Shown here in pieces: positions 43,556-52,487 of a stretch of DNA of 64,000 bases. Origin of the DNA: Methanococcoides sp. LMO-2 (GTDB taxonomy: Archaea > Halobacteriota > Methanosarcinia > Methanosarcinales > Methanosarcinaceae); the NCBI RefSeq assembly GCF_038432375.1, contig NZ_JBCAUS010000005.1, forward strand, positions 38,047 to 102,046, given 5' to 3'. How positions within the stretch are numbered: the stretch's first letter is position 1; each line of letters opens with the position of its first letter. Under the pieces are notes generated by a model, which was not told the DNA's origin, searched no databases, and was given only the letters and a program-made list of their open reading frames with translations. Made by a program: the position numbers and the translations under genes.

Positions 43556-43592
43556 AGGCAACAATTGTTGCCTCTGAACATCGGAACCAGAG
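43556..43592 (+). promoter_or_regulatory. palindrome directly before crcB
   Basis: A perfect 18-base palindrome, AGGCAACAATTGTTGCCT, occupies 43556-43573. A second possible stem (CTCTG 43572-43576 with CAGAG 43588-43592) overlaps it and ends at the crcB start. It may be an operator or a leader structure. It does not match the fluoride riboswitch consensus as I know it. Confidence 0.5.
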
Positions 43593-43967
43593 ATGATATT
43601 CCCGGAAAGAACACAGGATCTGGCAGGCATTGCATTCGGCGGATTCCTCGGTGCTGTATCCAGATATGCAGTTTCATCCAGCACCATATCGCCCAATGGG
43701 ACGCTTATTGTGAATGTGATCGGAAGCCTCCTTCTGGGAATGATGATGTATGATTACGACTACCTTGGACACATAAGCCAGAGGACACGACTTACCTTCG
43801 GGACAGGCTTCATGGGATCATTCACCACCTTTTCCACTTTTGCCGTTGAGAGCTACACGCTTGGAGGAAACTCTTCCATATATAACATCGGAACAAACCT
43901 GACACTCACCCTGTTGGCTGTTTTTGTCGGAAGAGGCATGATCATCCACATTTCGAGGAGGAGCTAA
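43593..43967 (+). CDS. crcB: fluoride channel CrcB/Fluc, first copy
   Basis: A 124-residue membrane protein with four helices that exports fluoride passively. It has the family patterns AGIAFGGFLGAVSRYAVS, GTLIVNVIGSLLLGMMM and TGFMGSFTTFSTFAVES, with the pore Asn, the Gly-rich turn and the FTTFST Phe box. The second copy follows after one base, so the pair may form a dual-topology heterodimer. Confidence 0.94.
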   Translation: MIFPERTQDLAGIAFGGFLGAVSRYAVSSSTISPNGTLIVNVIGSLLLGMMMYDYDYLGHISQRTRLTFGTGFMGSFTTFSTFAVESYTLGGNSSIYNIGTNLTLTLLAVFVGRGMIIHISRRS

Positions 43968-43968
43968 G

Positions 43969-44334
43969 ATGCCAGCAGGTCTTGAAGCCATGCTGCTGGT
44001 GGGACTTGGAGGATCCATCGGAGCCTGCCTGAGGTATCTGGTATCAGGAACCGTTCCCCTGCTTAAAGGCATCCCCACAGGAACCCTTCTTGTAAATGTC
44101 ATCGGGAGCACCATATTGGCCACACTTACATTCTTATCAGAACCATTTGGAAGTATTCACCTTATCAATATAGGGATGCTTGGCTCCTTCACAACGTTCT
44201 CGACCTTTGCCTATGAGACATTCAGGTTGCTTGAAGAGGGACAGAAACTACTTTTCGCATCCAACATAGCACTAAACCTGCTTCTTTGTCTTTCAGGCGT
44301 ATTTATCGGACAGCAGATAGCAAGCTTAATCTAA
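43969..44334 (+). CDS. crcB: fluoride channel CrcB/Fluc, second copy
   Basis: A 121-residue CrcB paralogue with MLLVGLGGSIGACLRYLVSG, GTLLVNVIGSTILATLTFL and LGSFTTFSTFAYETFRLLEEG. Fluc channels work as antiparallel dimers; in species with two adjacent copies each copy has fixed and opposite topology. The more positive loops of the two copies differ, consistent with such a heterodimer, though I did not compute the bias. Confidence 0.94.
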   Translation: MPAGLEAMLLVGLGGSIGACLRYLVSGTVPLLKGIPTGTLLVNVIGSTILATLTFLSEPFGSIHLINIGMLGSFTTFSTFAYETFRLLEEGQKLLFASNIALNLLLCLSGVFIGQQIASLI

Positions 44335-44356
44335 TTTAAAGAAGAGAGATTTACTT

Positions 44357-44677
44357 ATGAGATCAGCTGTCCTCAGGATATACCTCAGTGAGAACGATCG
44401 CTGCAACGGCAGACCTGCACACGAAGTGATACTTGAGTTCATGAGAGATTCAAAGATCGCCGGTGCAACCGTGCTCCATGGTATTGAAGGATACGGGGTA
44501 CACAGCAAGATACACACGACAAGTGTCCTGAGGCTGGGCACAGGCCTGCCTATGATCCTAGAAGCAGTCGATTCCGAAGAAAAGATAAGAGAGATCCTCC
44601 CTGAGCTTTGCAGGATGGTACCGAAAGAGCTCATCACCCTGCAACAGGTCGAGATAATCTCAGGAGAGAAGATCTGA
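44357..44677 (+). CDS. DUF190 family protein
   Basis: A 106-residue PII-like protein of the DUF190 family: AVLRIYLSENDRCNGRPAHEVILEFMRDSKIAGATVLHGIEGYG, then LPMILEAVDSEEKIREILPEL. DUF190 genes often sit beside crcB, as here, so a regulatory or sensory role in fluoride resistance is proposed. It is 22 bases after the second crcB and ends this small operon. Confidence 0.93.
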   Translation: MRSAVLRIYLSENDRCNGRPAHEVILEFMRDSKIAGATVLHGIEGYGVHSKIHTTSVLRLGTGLPMILEAVDSEEKIREILPELCRMVPKELITLQQVEIISGEKI

Positions 44678-44704
44678 AAATAATCTTAAAAATGTTCCCG
44701 GACT

Positions 44705-44971
44705 TTAGCGGTAAAGCACCACTGAATGTCCCCTTACATCGATGACCGTTGCCTTTGTAGCAGATGCAAGCTTTTCAGCAATGCCGTCGATACCGTCCTC
44801 ATCCTCGTAAGAAGCACTCTTTAAGACCTTGACCTTTACAAGATGGTTGTCCTTGATGGCCTTTTTTAGTTCGAGTATTAACTGGTCAGTGACCCCGTTT
44901 TTGCCTACATTGATCATAGGCTTTATGTGAGTTGCCTCTGATCTGAGTTTGTATAACTTTTCTTTATCCAT
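44705..44971 (-). CDS. YhbY-type CRM-domain RNA-binding protein
   Basis: An 88-residue single CRM domain: KLYKLRSEATHIKPMINVGKNGVTDQLILELKKAIKDNHLVKVKV, followed by KATVIDVRGHSVVLYR. The GxxG loop is GKNG. Bacterial YhbY associates with pre-50S subunits; archaeal copies are likely RNA-binding ribosome factors. It converges with the DUF190 gene. Confidence 0.93.
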   Translation of the reverse strand: MDKEKLYKLRSEATHIKPMINVGKNGVTDQLILELKKAIKDNHLVKVKVLKSASYEDEDGIDGIAEKLASATKATVIDVRGHSVVLYR

Positions 44972-45062
44972 ATGAACCTACACAAAATTTATGTCAATTA
45001 TACCTTGCGCCATATACGCAGGAAATATTGCATTATCAACTACTGTGACCCGAAGAAAATGC

Positions 45063-45764
45063 TCATTCAGGTTTCCCGATGGTCACATTACTTCCATCGA
45101 TCTCAAAGTCGTACCATGGAGTTGGTTTTGGAGTAATGCCCACTACCCTGACAGAGTGACCGGATTCGGTCTCCTTTATTTCGATCATGCCGTCGAAAAG
45201 CTGCTTAAGGGTTGCTATTGTCTGCGTATCATGCATTTCATCTTCCACAATGAAGATCCCAAGTGAATTGGATGCCTTGATACGGCCTGTAAAGACATGT
45301 AAGAACCGGAACAGGGTCTGAAGATTGCAATACATTAGTATTGTAGAAAGGGAATTGATACAGAACCTCATTCCCGGAGCCTTTTTCACTACAAGGTACT
45401 CCTCAAAGAACTGACCGATCCTTACACCTATCCCGGTAAGGTCAACAGGACTTGAGGCCCTTTTAATGTGAGCATCATCAGATGTTGGAATACCAAGGGT
45501 CTTAGTCACGCAATCCACAACACCAAGATTAGAAGAATCGACCTCCAGGCCGTTATCGGAGAACCAGTCAAGTACGCGTTCCCCTGTCTCACGGGTGGAA
45601 ACTATAATGGATGAATCGCCCTCATTGAGACCATTGTATATAATGGCATTCACAAGATCATCCTTCCCACTCATAGGAGGACCGATAAGCATCAGGTTGG
45701 TACCCTCTTTGACACCTCCGATCAGATCATCAAGTTCCTTGATACCAAACAAATATCCAGCCAT
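45063..45764 (-). CDS. KaiC/RAD55-like RecA-superfamily ATPase
   Basis: A 233-residue single-domain RecA-like ATPase. It begins GYLFGIKELDDLIGGVKEGTNLMLIGPPMSGKDDLVNAIIYNGL, with Walker A GPPMSGKD, a variant in which Asp follows Lys. A later strand GIFIVEDEMHDTQTIATLKQLFDGMIEI is typical of archaeal KaiC-like signal or gas-vesicle-type proteins. Its partner is unknown; no kinase or chemotaxis gene is adjacent. Confidence 0.82.
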   Translation of the reverse strand: MAGYLFGIKELDDLIGGVKEGTNLMLIGPPMSGKDDLVNAIIYNGLNEGDSSIIVSTRETGERVLDWFSDNGLEVDSSNLGVVDCVTKTLGIPTSDDAHIKRASSPVDLTGIGVRIGQFFEEYLVVKKAPGMRFCINSLSTILMYCNLQTLFRFLHVFTGRIKASNSLGIFIVEDEMHDTQTIATLKQLFDGMIEIKETESGHSVRVVGITPKPTPWYDFEIDGSNVTIGKPE

Positions 45765-45987
45765 GTAAACCTTCCTATAGTGAATTGGGACCTGTCAATG
45801 AATACGGGTCAGTTATCCTGTTTATTTACAGGGAACCAAAATGCAACCAGATGTGATCAAATAAATATAATATCGCACCGGTTCACCCACATTATAGACA
45901 CAATATAGAAGATAGTCATATTATAATATATCTTTTGTAGTGACTGTCAAAATATATTGGAGGCATGCCCCTACATCCTATTAGGAA

Positions 45988-46521
45988 TTATCTTATGTGC
46001 TTTATAACATGCCCTGCCTCAGGGAGAATTATATCCGAGAGAGCAAGCTCCACTGCACCGGGAGACCCGGGCAAACAGAAGATAGCTTTATCCCCTACAG
46101 TCCCGGCAGCTGCACGGGTCAGTATCACTGCAGAACCTATCTGATCAATGCTCTTATACCTGAAAAGTTCGCCAAACCCCGGCATCTGCTTTTCAAACAT
46201 TGGAGCAAGTGTCTCAATGGTTATATCGGCAGGAGTCAGTCCGGTACCGCCGGTCGTCACAATAATATCTGCCTCCTTCTGGAGGGCATCCATTACAGCC
46301 ATCTTTATAGTCGACGGATCATCGGAGACGAGCTCATATCCGAGGACATTATGCCCACTTTTTTTCACAAGATCTTCCATCAGCTCACCGGACACATCAT
46401 CGGCATCTGAGGGAGAGCGGACTGAACCATATGTGGCAAACCTTGAAGAAGATATTGAAATAATATGAAAACCAAGGCTCTTTTTTACATCCTTCTTGTG
46501 TTTTTGCGTAACAGAGTCCAT
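45988..46521 (-). CDS. molybdenum cofactor biosynthesis protein MoaB/MogA-type
   Basis: A 177-residue protein that adenylylates molybdopterin. It has FHIISISSSRFATYG, EADIIVTTGGTGLTPADITIETLAPMFEKQMPGFGELFRY and the CLPGSPGAVELALSDIILPEAGH end. I chose the ATG at 46519-46521 (MDSVTQKHKK). No ribosome site precedes it, but an AT-rich run does, so a leaderless start is possible. Formylmethanofuran dehydrogenase needs this cofactor. Confidence 0.92.
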   Translation of the reverse strand: MDSVTQKHKKDVKKSLGFHIISISSSRFATYGSVRSPSDADDVSGELMEDLVKKSGHNVLGYELVSDDPSTIKMAVMDALQKEADIIVTTGGTGLTPADITIETLAPMFEKQMPGFGELFRYKSIDQIGSAVILTRAAAGTVGDKAIFCLPGSPGAVELALSDIILPEAGHVIKHIR

Positions 46522-46700
46522 GTATGAAATATAGATATGCAGTATATATTGGTTTTTGGAGCATTGCGACCACAAATTGAAAAGGATGACTTGCCAAAAA
46601 TCACATATATAAAGTGTAAGTTAAAACTTCACATAAAAAATGAAAATTCACTTTCTACTGATAAGACTTATAAACCCCTAAGTAGTAGGGGGATGCACCA

Positions 46701-46805
46701 TTGACACATTTACAAAGTAAAGATTTTCAAGACGCGTTGCCAACAGATCCGAAAAAGAGATCTGCTGAACAGATCAAAAAAGCAGGACACACAATGCGTT
46801 CTTAA
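46701..46805 (+). CDS. candidate 34-residue protein before rpl10e
   Basis: A short TTG-started frame gives a basic, hydrophilic peptide ([20 protein letters not shown], then [14 protein letters not shown]). A G-rich GGGGGATG precedes the start by eight bases, and a stop lies 34 bases before the L10e gene. The frame is free of rare-looking codons and has a protein-like composition. I do not recognise it. It may be a small conserved protein or just leader sequence. Confidence 0.45.
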   Translation: MTHLQSKDFQDALPTDPKKRSAEQIKKAGHTMRS

Positions 46806-46839
46806 GATCACACTGATCATATTAAGGAGGTTCAATCTC

Positions 46840-47358
46840 ATGGTAAGAAAACCAGCAAGTATGTACAGAAACGTAAAATCACGTTCAAACACAAGAAGAA
46901 AATACATGGGTGGTGTTCCAGGTAGCCACGTAATCCACTACGATGATGGAAACAAGAAAGCTGAATTCCCGGTGAAGATCACACTGATTGCAGATGAGAA
47001 ATGCCAGATCCAGCACAAAGCTCTCGAAGCTGCACGTATCACTGCAAACAGAACAATGACATCAGGAGCAGGCCGTACCGGCTACCACATGAAGCTCAGG
47101 GTATATCCTCACGAGGTCCTCAGGGAGAACAAACAGGCTACTGGAGCAGGAGCAGACCGTGTCTCAAGTGGAATGAGAGCAGCATGGGGCAAGAATGTAG
47201 GTACTGCAGCAAGAGTTTCTGCAGGACAAAAGGTATTCACCATCTCCGTGAACAAAGAGCATTTCCCAATGGCAAAAGATGCTCTGAGAAAAGCTGGCCA
47301 GAAACTCCCAACCCCTGTAAGGATCGTTGTCGATCAGGGTATGGAACTGGTACAGTAA
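46840..47358 (+). CDS. rpl10e: 50S ribosomal protein L10e
   Basis: A 172-residue homologue of eukaryotic L10/bacterial L16. It begins [37 protein letters not shown] and has [30 protein letters not shown] and the loop reaching toward the peptidyl transferase centre. The start follows AAGGAGG at nine bases. The aIF2beta gene follows. Confidence 0.97.
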   Translation: MVRKPASMYRNVKSRSNTRRKYMGGVPGSHVIHYDDGNKKAEFPVKITLIADEKCQIQHKALEAARITANRTMTSGAGRTGYHMKLRVYPHEVLRENKQATGAGADRVSSGMRAAWGKNVGTAARVSAGQKVFTISVNKEHFPMAKDALRKAGQKLPTPVRIVVDQGMELVQ

Positions 47359-47391
47359 GATAAACATTGATCAAAACAAGAGGGTATCAAA

Positions 47392-48000
47392 ATGGATGAT
47401 TACGAAGCGCTGTTGGAAAGGGCAATTGAAAATCTCCCTGATGTGGAAACTACGGATGTTCGTTTCGTAATTCCCGAACCCAAGATATTTGTGGAAGGTA
47501 AGACCACCGTCCTGGATAACTTTGGGAACATTGCGGACGTACTCAACAGAGAACCTGACCACCTTATGAAATACCTCACAAGGGAAATGGGTACAGCCGG
47601 TAAACTTGATGGGAGCCGTGCAATCTTCCAGGGTAAGTTCCCAAAAGAGAGCATCAAAGCAAATATCGACGCCTACGTTGAGGAATATGTCATTTGTTCC
47701 GAATGCAACCGTCCGGATACCCAGCTTGTAAAGGAAGGCAGGATAATGGTTCTCAAATGCGCCGCCTGTGGTGCACACCGTCCTGTCAAGAAGAGGAGAA
47801 CCACAATTGCAACCCCACGCGATGCAGTTGAAGAAGGCGAGGAATACGAGGTAAGGATCGATGCCGTTGGTTCAAAAGGAGACGGAATCGCCAAACTTGC
47901 AAAATTCACCATATTTGTCCCTGGCGCTGCAAAGGGTGACGTGGTAAAGGTCAAGATAAAGAGGATCAGCGGAAATCTTGCATTTGCAGAACGCGTTTGA
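47392..48000 (+). CDS. translation initiation factor aIF2 subunit beta with TRAM domain
   Basis: A 202-residue protein. The N-terminal part is aIF2beta, with the central domain [36 protein letters not shown] and the zinc ribbon [26 protein letters not shown]. The last 60 residues form a TRAM RNA-binding domain ([40 protein letters not shown]). I recall this fusion from Methanosarcinales, where single TRAM proteins are also frequent. The alpha subunit is at 31069-31866. Confidence 0.95.
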   Translation: MDDYEALLERAIENLPDVETTDVRFVIPEPKIFVEGKTTVLDNFGNIADVLNREPDHLMKYLTREMGTAGKLDGSRAIFQGKFPKESIKANIDAYVEEYVICSECNRPDTQLVKEGRIMVLKCAACGAHRPVKKRRTTIATPRDAVEEGEEYEVRIDAVGSKGDGIAKLAKFTIFVPGAAKGDVVKVKIKRISGNLAFAERV

Positions 48001-48042
48001 TCCGCGTTCTTTATTTCGATCATTGGTCTACACCCTTTCTGA

Positions 48043-48081
48043 AATATCTTCCCTGACTGATCCTATACAGGGGAAGATATT
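48043..48081 (+). promoter_or_regulatory. long hairpin before the small protein/radical SAM pair
   Basis: An 11-base perfect stem, AATATCTTCCC (48043-48053) and GGGAAGATATT (48071-48081), encloses a 17-base loop. No T tract follows; the downstream sequence is A/G-rich. It may end the aIF2beta transcript or regulate the next operon. Confidence 0.5.
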
Positions 48082-48113
48082 GAAGAAAAGAACGATCTTA
48101 AAAGAGGGTTTAG

Positions 48114-48329
48114 ATGTACAGGGAACCAATTTCAAGACCAGAAGCTATTGGATTCATTGGAAGCGGTTTCCCAAACAATGACCTGGTGCCCCCACAGGGG
48201 AGAACGGAACTGGCAAGATCCGGTTTCGGAATTCATTTTTTACATGGAACAAATGTCAACACCACAGAGCCTGAGGCCTATACAGATAAACTGACAGAGG
48301 TTGTAAGACCTGATCAAAGAGGATTTTAA
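48114..48329 (+). CDS. 71-residue protein coupled to a radical SAM enzyme
   Basis: A small protein, MYREPISRPEAIGFIGSGFP, then NNDLVPPQGRTELARSGFGI, ending VVRPDQRGF. It has no Cys, no membrane helix and many Gly, Pro, Asn and Thr residues. GAGGG precedes the ATG by five bases. The stop is one base before the ATG of the radical SAM gene, so the two are tightly coupled. I do not recognise the family. It could be the substrate peptide, a peptide-recognition partner or an unrelated small protein. Confidence 0.75.
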   Translation: MYREPISRPEAIGFIGSGFPNNDLVPPQGRTELARSGFGIHFLHGTNVNTTEPEAYTDKLTEVVRPDQRGF

Positions 48330-48330
48330 G

Positions 48331-49542
48331 ATGCCTGACACTTACGAAAAAACAGATACGGACCAGCCTGAAGAGGACATAACAGTACTTTCCCTGCCAG
48401 GCCTTACAATTGACCTGAAGCATCTGAACGGGTTCTTGCAACTGGAAGCGAAGGGACATTTACGAGGAGTTTGCTCACCTTTCCTGAAAAAGATCAATGC
48501 GACCCTTGAAGCTGAGAAACCCGCCCTGGTCGAAAAGGACAGGGTCATAGCATCCACATGGCTGCCCCCTATACCCGGCAAGGTCTTCAAAAGGCTACTC
48601 TATGCAGAAACCCAGATCGCACTTGGGAAATACATCCCTGAGACAGTCTCATTTGAGATCACAAGGAACTGCAAATGCAAATGCGACCACTGTTTGATCA
48701 GCGGTGGCGGAGGCGACCTTGATGTGGATACCGTAAAAAGGACCATCGACGAGGCTCTGGACATGGGTGCCGTGGTCATCACTTTCACCGAAGGGGACCC
48801 ACTGCTTCGCGAGGACATATTCGAACTTATCGATTACGTTGACAAGGACCGTGCCATCGTTAACATGTACACCCCTGGCACGGATATGACACCGGAGGTC
48901 GCTCAACGGCTAAAGGAGGTCGGACTCCATAACCTCCTGGTGAGCATCTATTCCACGGTTCCGGAAGAGCACGATGATGTGAGAAAACTGGAAGGTGCCT
49001 TTGAGAAGGCTACCGGTGCAATAAAGTACGGCCTTGACGCAGGACTACTCGTCACCATGTGCACCCATGTATCCCCGAAGAACATGGAAAAGCTGACATC
49101 CATGTACCAGCTTGCAAAAGAACTTGGAGTGCACGAGTTCTCACTGTGGGAATCAGTACCAAAGAAACCTGAGGACCCTATTATCACCGATGAGGACAGG
49201 GAAGTAATCATGGATATGTACCACAGGATAAATGCCTCAGAGGATGGACCAAGGATCTTCGCAAATACCTACTTTGAAGGTGAGATGCTGGGATGTCTTG
49301 CCGGACAGCGCTGGCTTCATGTCTGCGTGGAAGGGTCGGTAAAACCATGCCCTTACATACCATTCAGTTTCGGTAATATCAATACCGACTCCCTCAGGAC
49401 CATCTGGGGAAGGATACGCAAAGTCAGCGATTTCAAGGGAGAGAGGCACTCCTGCCTGATGCAGGAAAAGGATTACCTGAAGCTGGTATCGAAGATACCT
49501 GATGATGCAGAGGTCCCCTATGACTTCGACCTTATCAGGTAA
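48331..49542 (+). CDS. radical SAM enzyme with SPASM-like C-terminus
   Basis: A 403-residue radical SAM protein. The SAM cluster motif CKCKCDHC (CX3CX2C) is near residue 112, preceded by SFEITRN and followed by GGGGDLDVDTVKRTIDEALDMGAVVITFTEGDPLLRED. The C-terminal part has CLAGQRWLHVCVEGSVKPCPYIPFSFGNI and a final Cys, which suits an auxiliary-cluster (SPASM or twitch) region. The first 100 residues are an extra N-terminal domain. SPASM enzymes commonly modify peptides or proteins; the upstream 71-residue protein is the obvious candidate partner. The substrate is not known. Confidence 0.85.
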   Translation: MPDTYEKTDTDQPEEDITVLSLPGLTIDLKHLNGFLQLEAKGHLRGVCSPFLKKINATLEAEKPALVEKDRVIASTWLPPIPGKVFKRLLYAETQIALGKYIPETVSFEITRNCKCKCDHCLISGGGGDLDVDTVKRTIDEALDMGAVVITFTEGDPLLREDIFELIDYVDKDRAIVNMYTPGTDMTPEVAQRLKEVGLHNLLVSIYSTVPEEHDDVRKLEGAFEKATGAIKYGLDAGLLVTMCTHVSPKNMEKLTSMYQLAKELGVHEFSLWESVPKKPEDPIITDEDREVIMDMYHRINASEDGPRIFANTYFEGEMLGCLAGQRWLHVCVEGSVKPCPYIPFSFGNINTDSLRTIWGRIRKVSDFKGERHSCLMQEKDYLKLVSKIPDDAEVPYDFDLIR

Positions 49543-49610
49543 CCGATATATACATTCAAGTGATTCAAGGATAATAACAATCTTTAAGCGGAATTTGACA
49601 GAGGCAGCAC

Positions 49611-50909
49611 ATGAATACGAAACTTGACCCCTGGGGTTCAGTCAATATTGACGATTACTCAAAGTTGTTCGACGAGTTTGGCATCCTGCCATTCGAGGAC
49701 ATTTGCTCTGAACTCCCTGACCCACACAGGTACATGCGAAGGAAGATAATCTTCGGCCACAGGAGCTATGACCTGATAACAGATGCAATGAAGAACAAAG
49801 ACCCTTTTTCGGTCATGAGCGGCTTCATGCCTACCGGAGGCGGGCATCTGGGGCACAAAATGGTCATGGAAGAGATCATCTGGCACCAGAAGATGGGTGC
49901 TGATGCCTTTGTGGGAATTGCGGACCGTGAAGCATACTCCGTAAGAGGGGTCTCATGGGAAAAATGCCGCCAGATCGGTGTTGAGGATTACATTGTAAGC
50001 CTGATAGCCCTTGGTTTTGAACCTGACGGCCACATATACTTCCAGTCAGAATCCGATAACGTCAAAGAACTTACCTTCGAACTGGGGTCAAAGACGAACT
50101 TCTCCGAGCTCAGTGCTATCTACGGGTTCAGCGGAGAGACCAGTGTATCCCACATGGTGAGCACATTGTCCCAGAGTGCCGATATTCTTCACCCCCAGCT
50201 TTCTGAGTTTGGCGGACCGAAGCCTACGGTAATCCCGGTGGGTGCAGACCAGGACCCACACATGCGCCTGACACGTGGCATCGCACACAAGATGAACATG
50301 TTCAGGATCGAAGGCCGTGAGGACAAGAACGATAACAAGTACTTCAGCGTTCGTAGCAAAGCTGCCCCTGAAGGCGCACTTGCGGATATCGCAGAGAGGC
50401 TCCCATGGGATACGAAGCTTTTCGAAGGACATGTGGATGTCTTTGGTGCTGATAACTACACCAAGCTCCTGAACACCGTAAGGGAAGTTGAGATCGAATA
50501 TGGAGGCTACGCATTTGTACCTCCATCTTCCACCTACCACAGGTTCATGTCAGGACTGCAGGGCGGAAAGATGTCCAGCAGTGTTCCTGAGAGCATCATT
50601 TCACTAAAGGAAGATCCAAAGGCCGCTGCAAAGAAGGTCAAGCGTGCCAAGACCGGCGGCAGGATGACACTTGAGGAGCAGAAAAAGCTTGGAGGAGATC
50701 CGAACAACTGCTCCGCATTCGAGCTCCTTATGTTCCACCTCGTGGAAGACGATAAGGAACTGGAAGAGATCTACAATGAATGTATCTGCGGAAAACGCAT
50801 GTGCGGAAGCTGCAAATCCCTTGCTGCAGAACTGATGACCGAATTCCTGACAGAACACCAGGAGAAGCGTGAGCTGGCAAAGGACCGGCTGGACGATTAC
50901 GGATTATAA
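49611..50909 (+). CDS. trpS: tryptophanyl-tRNA synthetase
   Basis: A 432-residue class I synthetase that charges tRNA-Trp. The HIGH-like motif is [10 protein letters not shown] and the KMSKS-like motif is [12 protein letters not shown]. The archaeal/eukaryotic insertion and a Cys cluster near the C-terminus ([11 protein letters not shown]) are present; the latter could bind zinc. The start [13 protein letters not shown] is typical. It is 22 bases upstream of pheS, and the two synthetases are probably co-transcribed. Confidence 0.96.
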   Translation: MNTKLDPWGSVNIDDYSKLFDEFGILPFEDICSELPDPHRYMRRKIIFGHRSYDLITDAMKNKDPFSVMSGFMPTGGGHLGHKMVMEEIIWHQKMGADAFVGIADREAYSVRGVSWEKCRQIGVEDYIVSLIALGFEPDGHIYFQSESDNVKELTFELGSKTNFSELSAIYGFSGETSVSHMVSTLSQSADILHPQLSEFGGPKPTVIPVGADQDPHMRLTRGIAHKMNMFRIEGREDKNDNKYFSVRSKAAPEGALADIAERLPWDTKLFEGHVDVFGADNYTKLLNTVREVEIEYGGYAFVPPSSTYHRFMSGLQGGKMSSSVPESIISLKEDPKAAAKKVKRAKTGGRMTLEEQKKLGGDPNNCSAFELLMFHLVEDDKELEEIYNECICGKRMCGSCKSLAAELMTEFLTEHQEKRELAKDRLDDYGL

Positions 50910-50931
50910 ACCTAAAAGGACCCTGACCGAC

Positions 50932-52413
50932 ATGAGCAACTATAACCTTACCACGAATGAGAAAAACGTGCTGCTCGCACTGGATGAACTTGCATCCACA
51001 ACCCCGGAAGAGCTTGCAGAAAAAGCATCCATGAAAGTGGAAACTGCAATGCAATCCGCTTTTTTGCTCTCAGAGAACGGCTTGGCAGAAGTGAACGATA
51101 CCGTTACAGAACTGTACTCACTAACAGACGAAGGTCTTACCTATGCAAAAGAGGGACTCCCCGAGCGCCAGCTGATCCGCGCGCTCTCCGAGCCAACAGC
51201 TATCGATGAGCTCAAAGAGAACCTTTCACCAAAGATGGTGGGTATTGCAACCGGATGGCTTCGTAAGAAAGGCTGGGCAAGCATCGAGAACGGAATGATG
51301 GTGCCATCAGGAGATGCAGATGAAACCGAGGACGAGAAGGTACTTGCCAGCTTCACAGAGAAAGCAAGCACCCTTGAAGAGCTTGGGACAGATGGCAAGA
51401 CCATAAAGGACCTAATCAAACGAAAGCTCGTCTCAAAGACCGAGGAAAAGGACCGGATAGTCTCCATTACAGATGCAGGTACCGAGCTTGTAAAAGCAGG
51501 CATCACCATCGAAGAGGAGATCACACAGATCACATCACAATTACTCAAGAGCGGTGAATGGAAGAACAAGAACTTCAGGCCTTACAATATCCAGACACCA
51601 CCAAAACCATTGTACGGTGCAAAGGTACACCCATACCAGCGCCTCATCGACCAGATGCGCCAGATATTCCTTGAGATGGGATTCACCGAGATCAAGGGCG
51701 ATGTCGTGCAGAGCTCATTCTGGAACTTCGATGCACTGTTCCAGCCACAGGACCACCCTGCAAGAGAGATGCAGGACACCTTCCACCTGTCCAGTCGTTC
51801 AGACCTCCCTGAGGAATACAAGGACGGCATCAAGGACATGCACGAGCGTGGCGGAGATATCGATTCCACTGGCTGGGGAGGCAAATGGAGCGAGGATATT
51901 GCAAAGCGCGATGTACTGAGGACACACACCACCGCAGTCACCATCAAGTACCTTGCAGACAACCCAAATCCACCGCTTAAGGCATTCTGTATCGACAGGG
52001 CATACCGCCGTGAGACAATCGATCCTACCCATACCCCTGAGTTCGAACAGCTCGAAGGTGTGATCATGGACGAGAACATGTCATTCGCAAACCTGCTTGG
52101 CTGCCTTGAAGAGTTCTACCACAGGATGGGATTCGAGGACGTCAGGTTCAGGCCGGGATACTTCCCATACACAGAACCAAGTGTGGAACCCGAGGTATAT
52201 ATTGACGGACTCGGATGGGTTGAGCTCGGTGGAGCCGGAGTTTTCCGTAAGGAAGTTACCGAACCTCTCGGTATAAAGCAGCCTGTGCTTGCATGGGGTC
52301 TTGGTGTCAGCCGTGTAGCAATGCTCAAGCTCGGCCTCAAGGACCTGCGTGAACTCTACCAGTCAGACATCGAATGGCTGCGCAAGAGTCAGGTCTGCCA
52401 GTTAAAAGATTAA
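50932..52413 (+). CDS. pheS: phenylalanyl-tRNA synthetase alpha subunit
   Basis: A 493-residue class II synthetase subunit. Archaeal-type N-terminal winged-helix repeats ([35 protein letters not shown]) come first. The catalytic domain follows with [22 protein letters not shown], motif 2 ([25 protein letters not shown]) and motif 3 (LGWGLGVSR-like [16 protein letters not shown]). I chose the ATG at 50932-50934 with AAAGGA upstream; a longer frame would overlap trpS. The beta subunit is not in the window. Confidence 0.96.
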   Translation: MSNYNLTTNEKNVLLALDELASTTPEELAEKASMKVETAMQSAFLLSENGLAEVNDTVTELYSLTDEGLTYAKEGLPERQLIRALSEPTAIDELKENLSPKMVGIATGWLRKKGWASIENGMMVPSGDADETEDEKVLASFTEKASTLEELGTDGKTIKDLIKRKLVSKTEEKDRIVSITDAGTELVKAGITIEEEITQITSQLLKSGEWKNKNFRPYNIQTPPKPLYGAKVHPYQRLIDQMRQIFLEMGFTEIKGDVVQSSFWNFDALFQPQDHPAREMQDTFHLSSRSDLPEEYKDGIKDMHERGGDIDSTGWGGKWSEDIAKRDVLRTHTTAVTIKYLADNPNPPLKAFCIDRAYRRETIDPTHTPEFEQLEGVIMDENMSFANLLGCLEEFYHRMGFEDVRFRPGYFPYTEPSVEPEVYIDGLGWVELGGAGVFRKEVTEPLGIKQPVLAWGLGVSRVAMLKLGLKDLRELYQSDIEWLRKSQVCQLKD

Positions 52414-52487
52414 TAGAACACATTACATGAGCGGCCTCTGTGCCGCTTGAACCTATTTTTGATTCGTCCTTTATAAAACATCTTACA

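Noticed and set aside
43539..43592. Fluoride riboswitch before crcB
   Set aside because: The leader is short and lacks the consensus elements I know; only a palindrome is visible.
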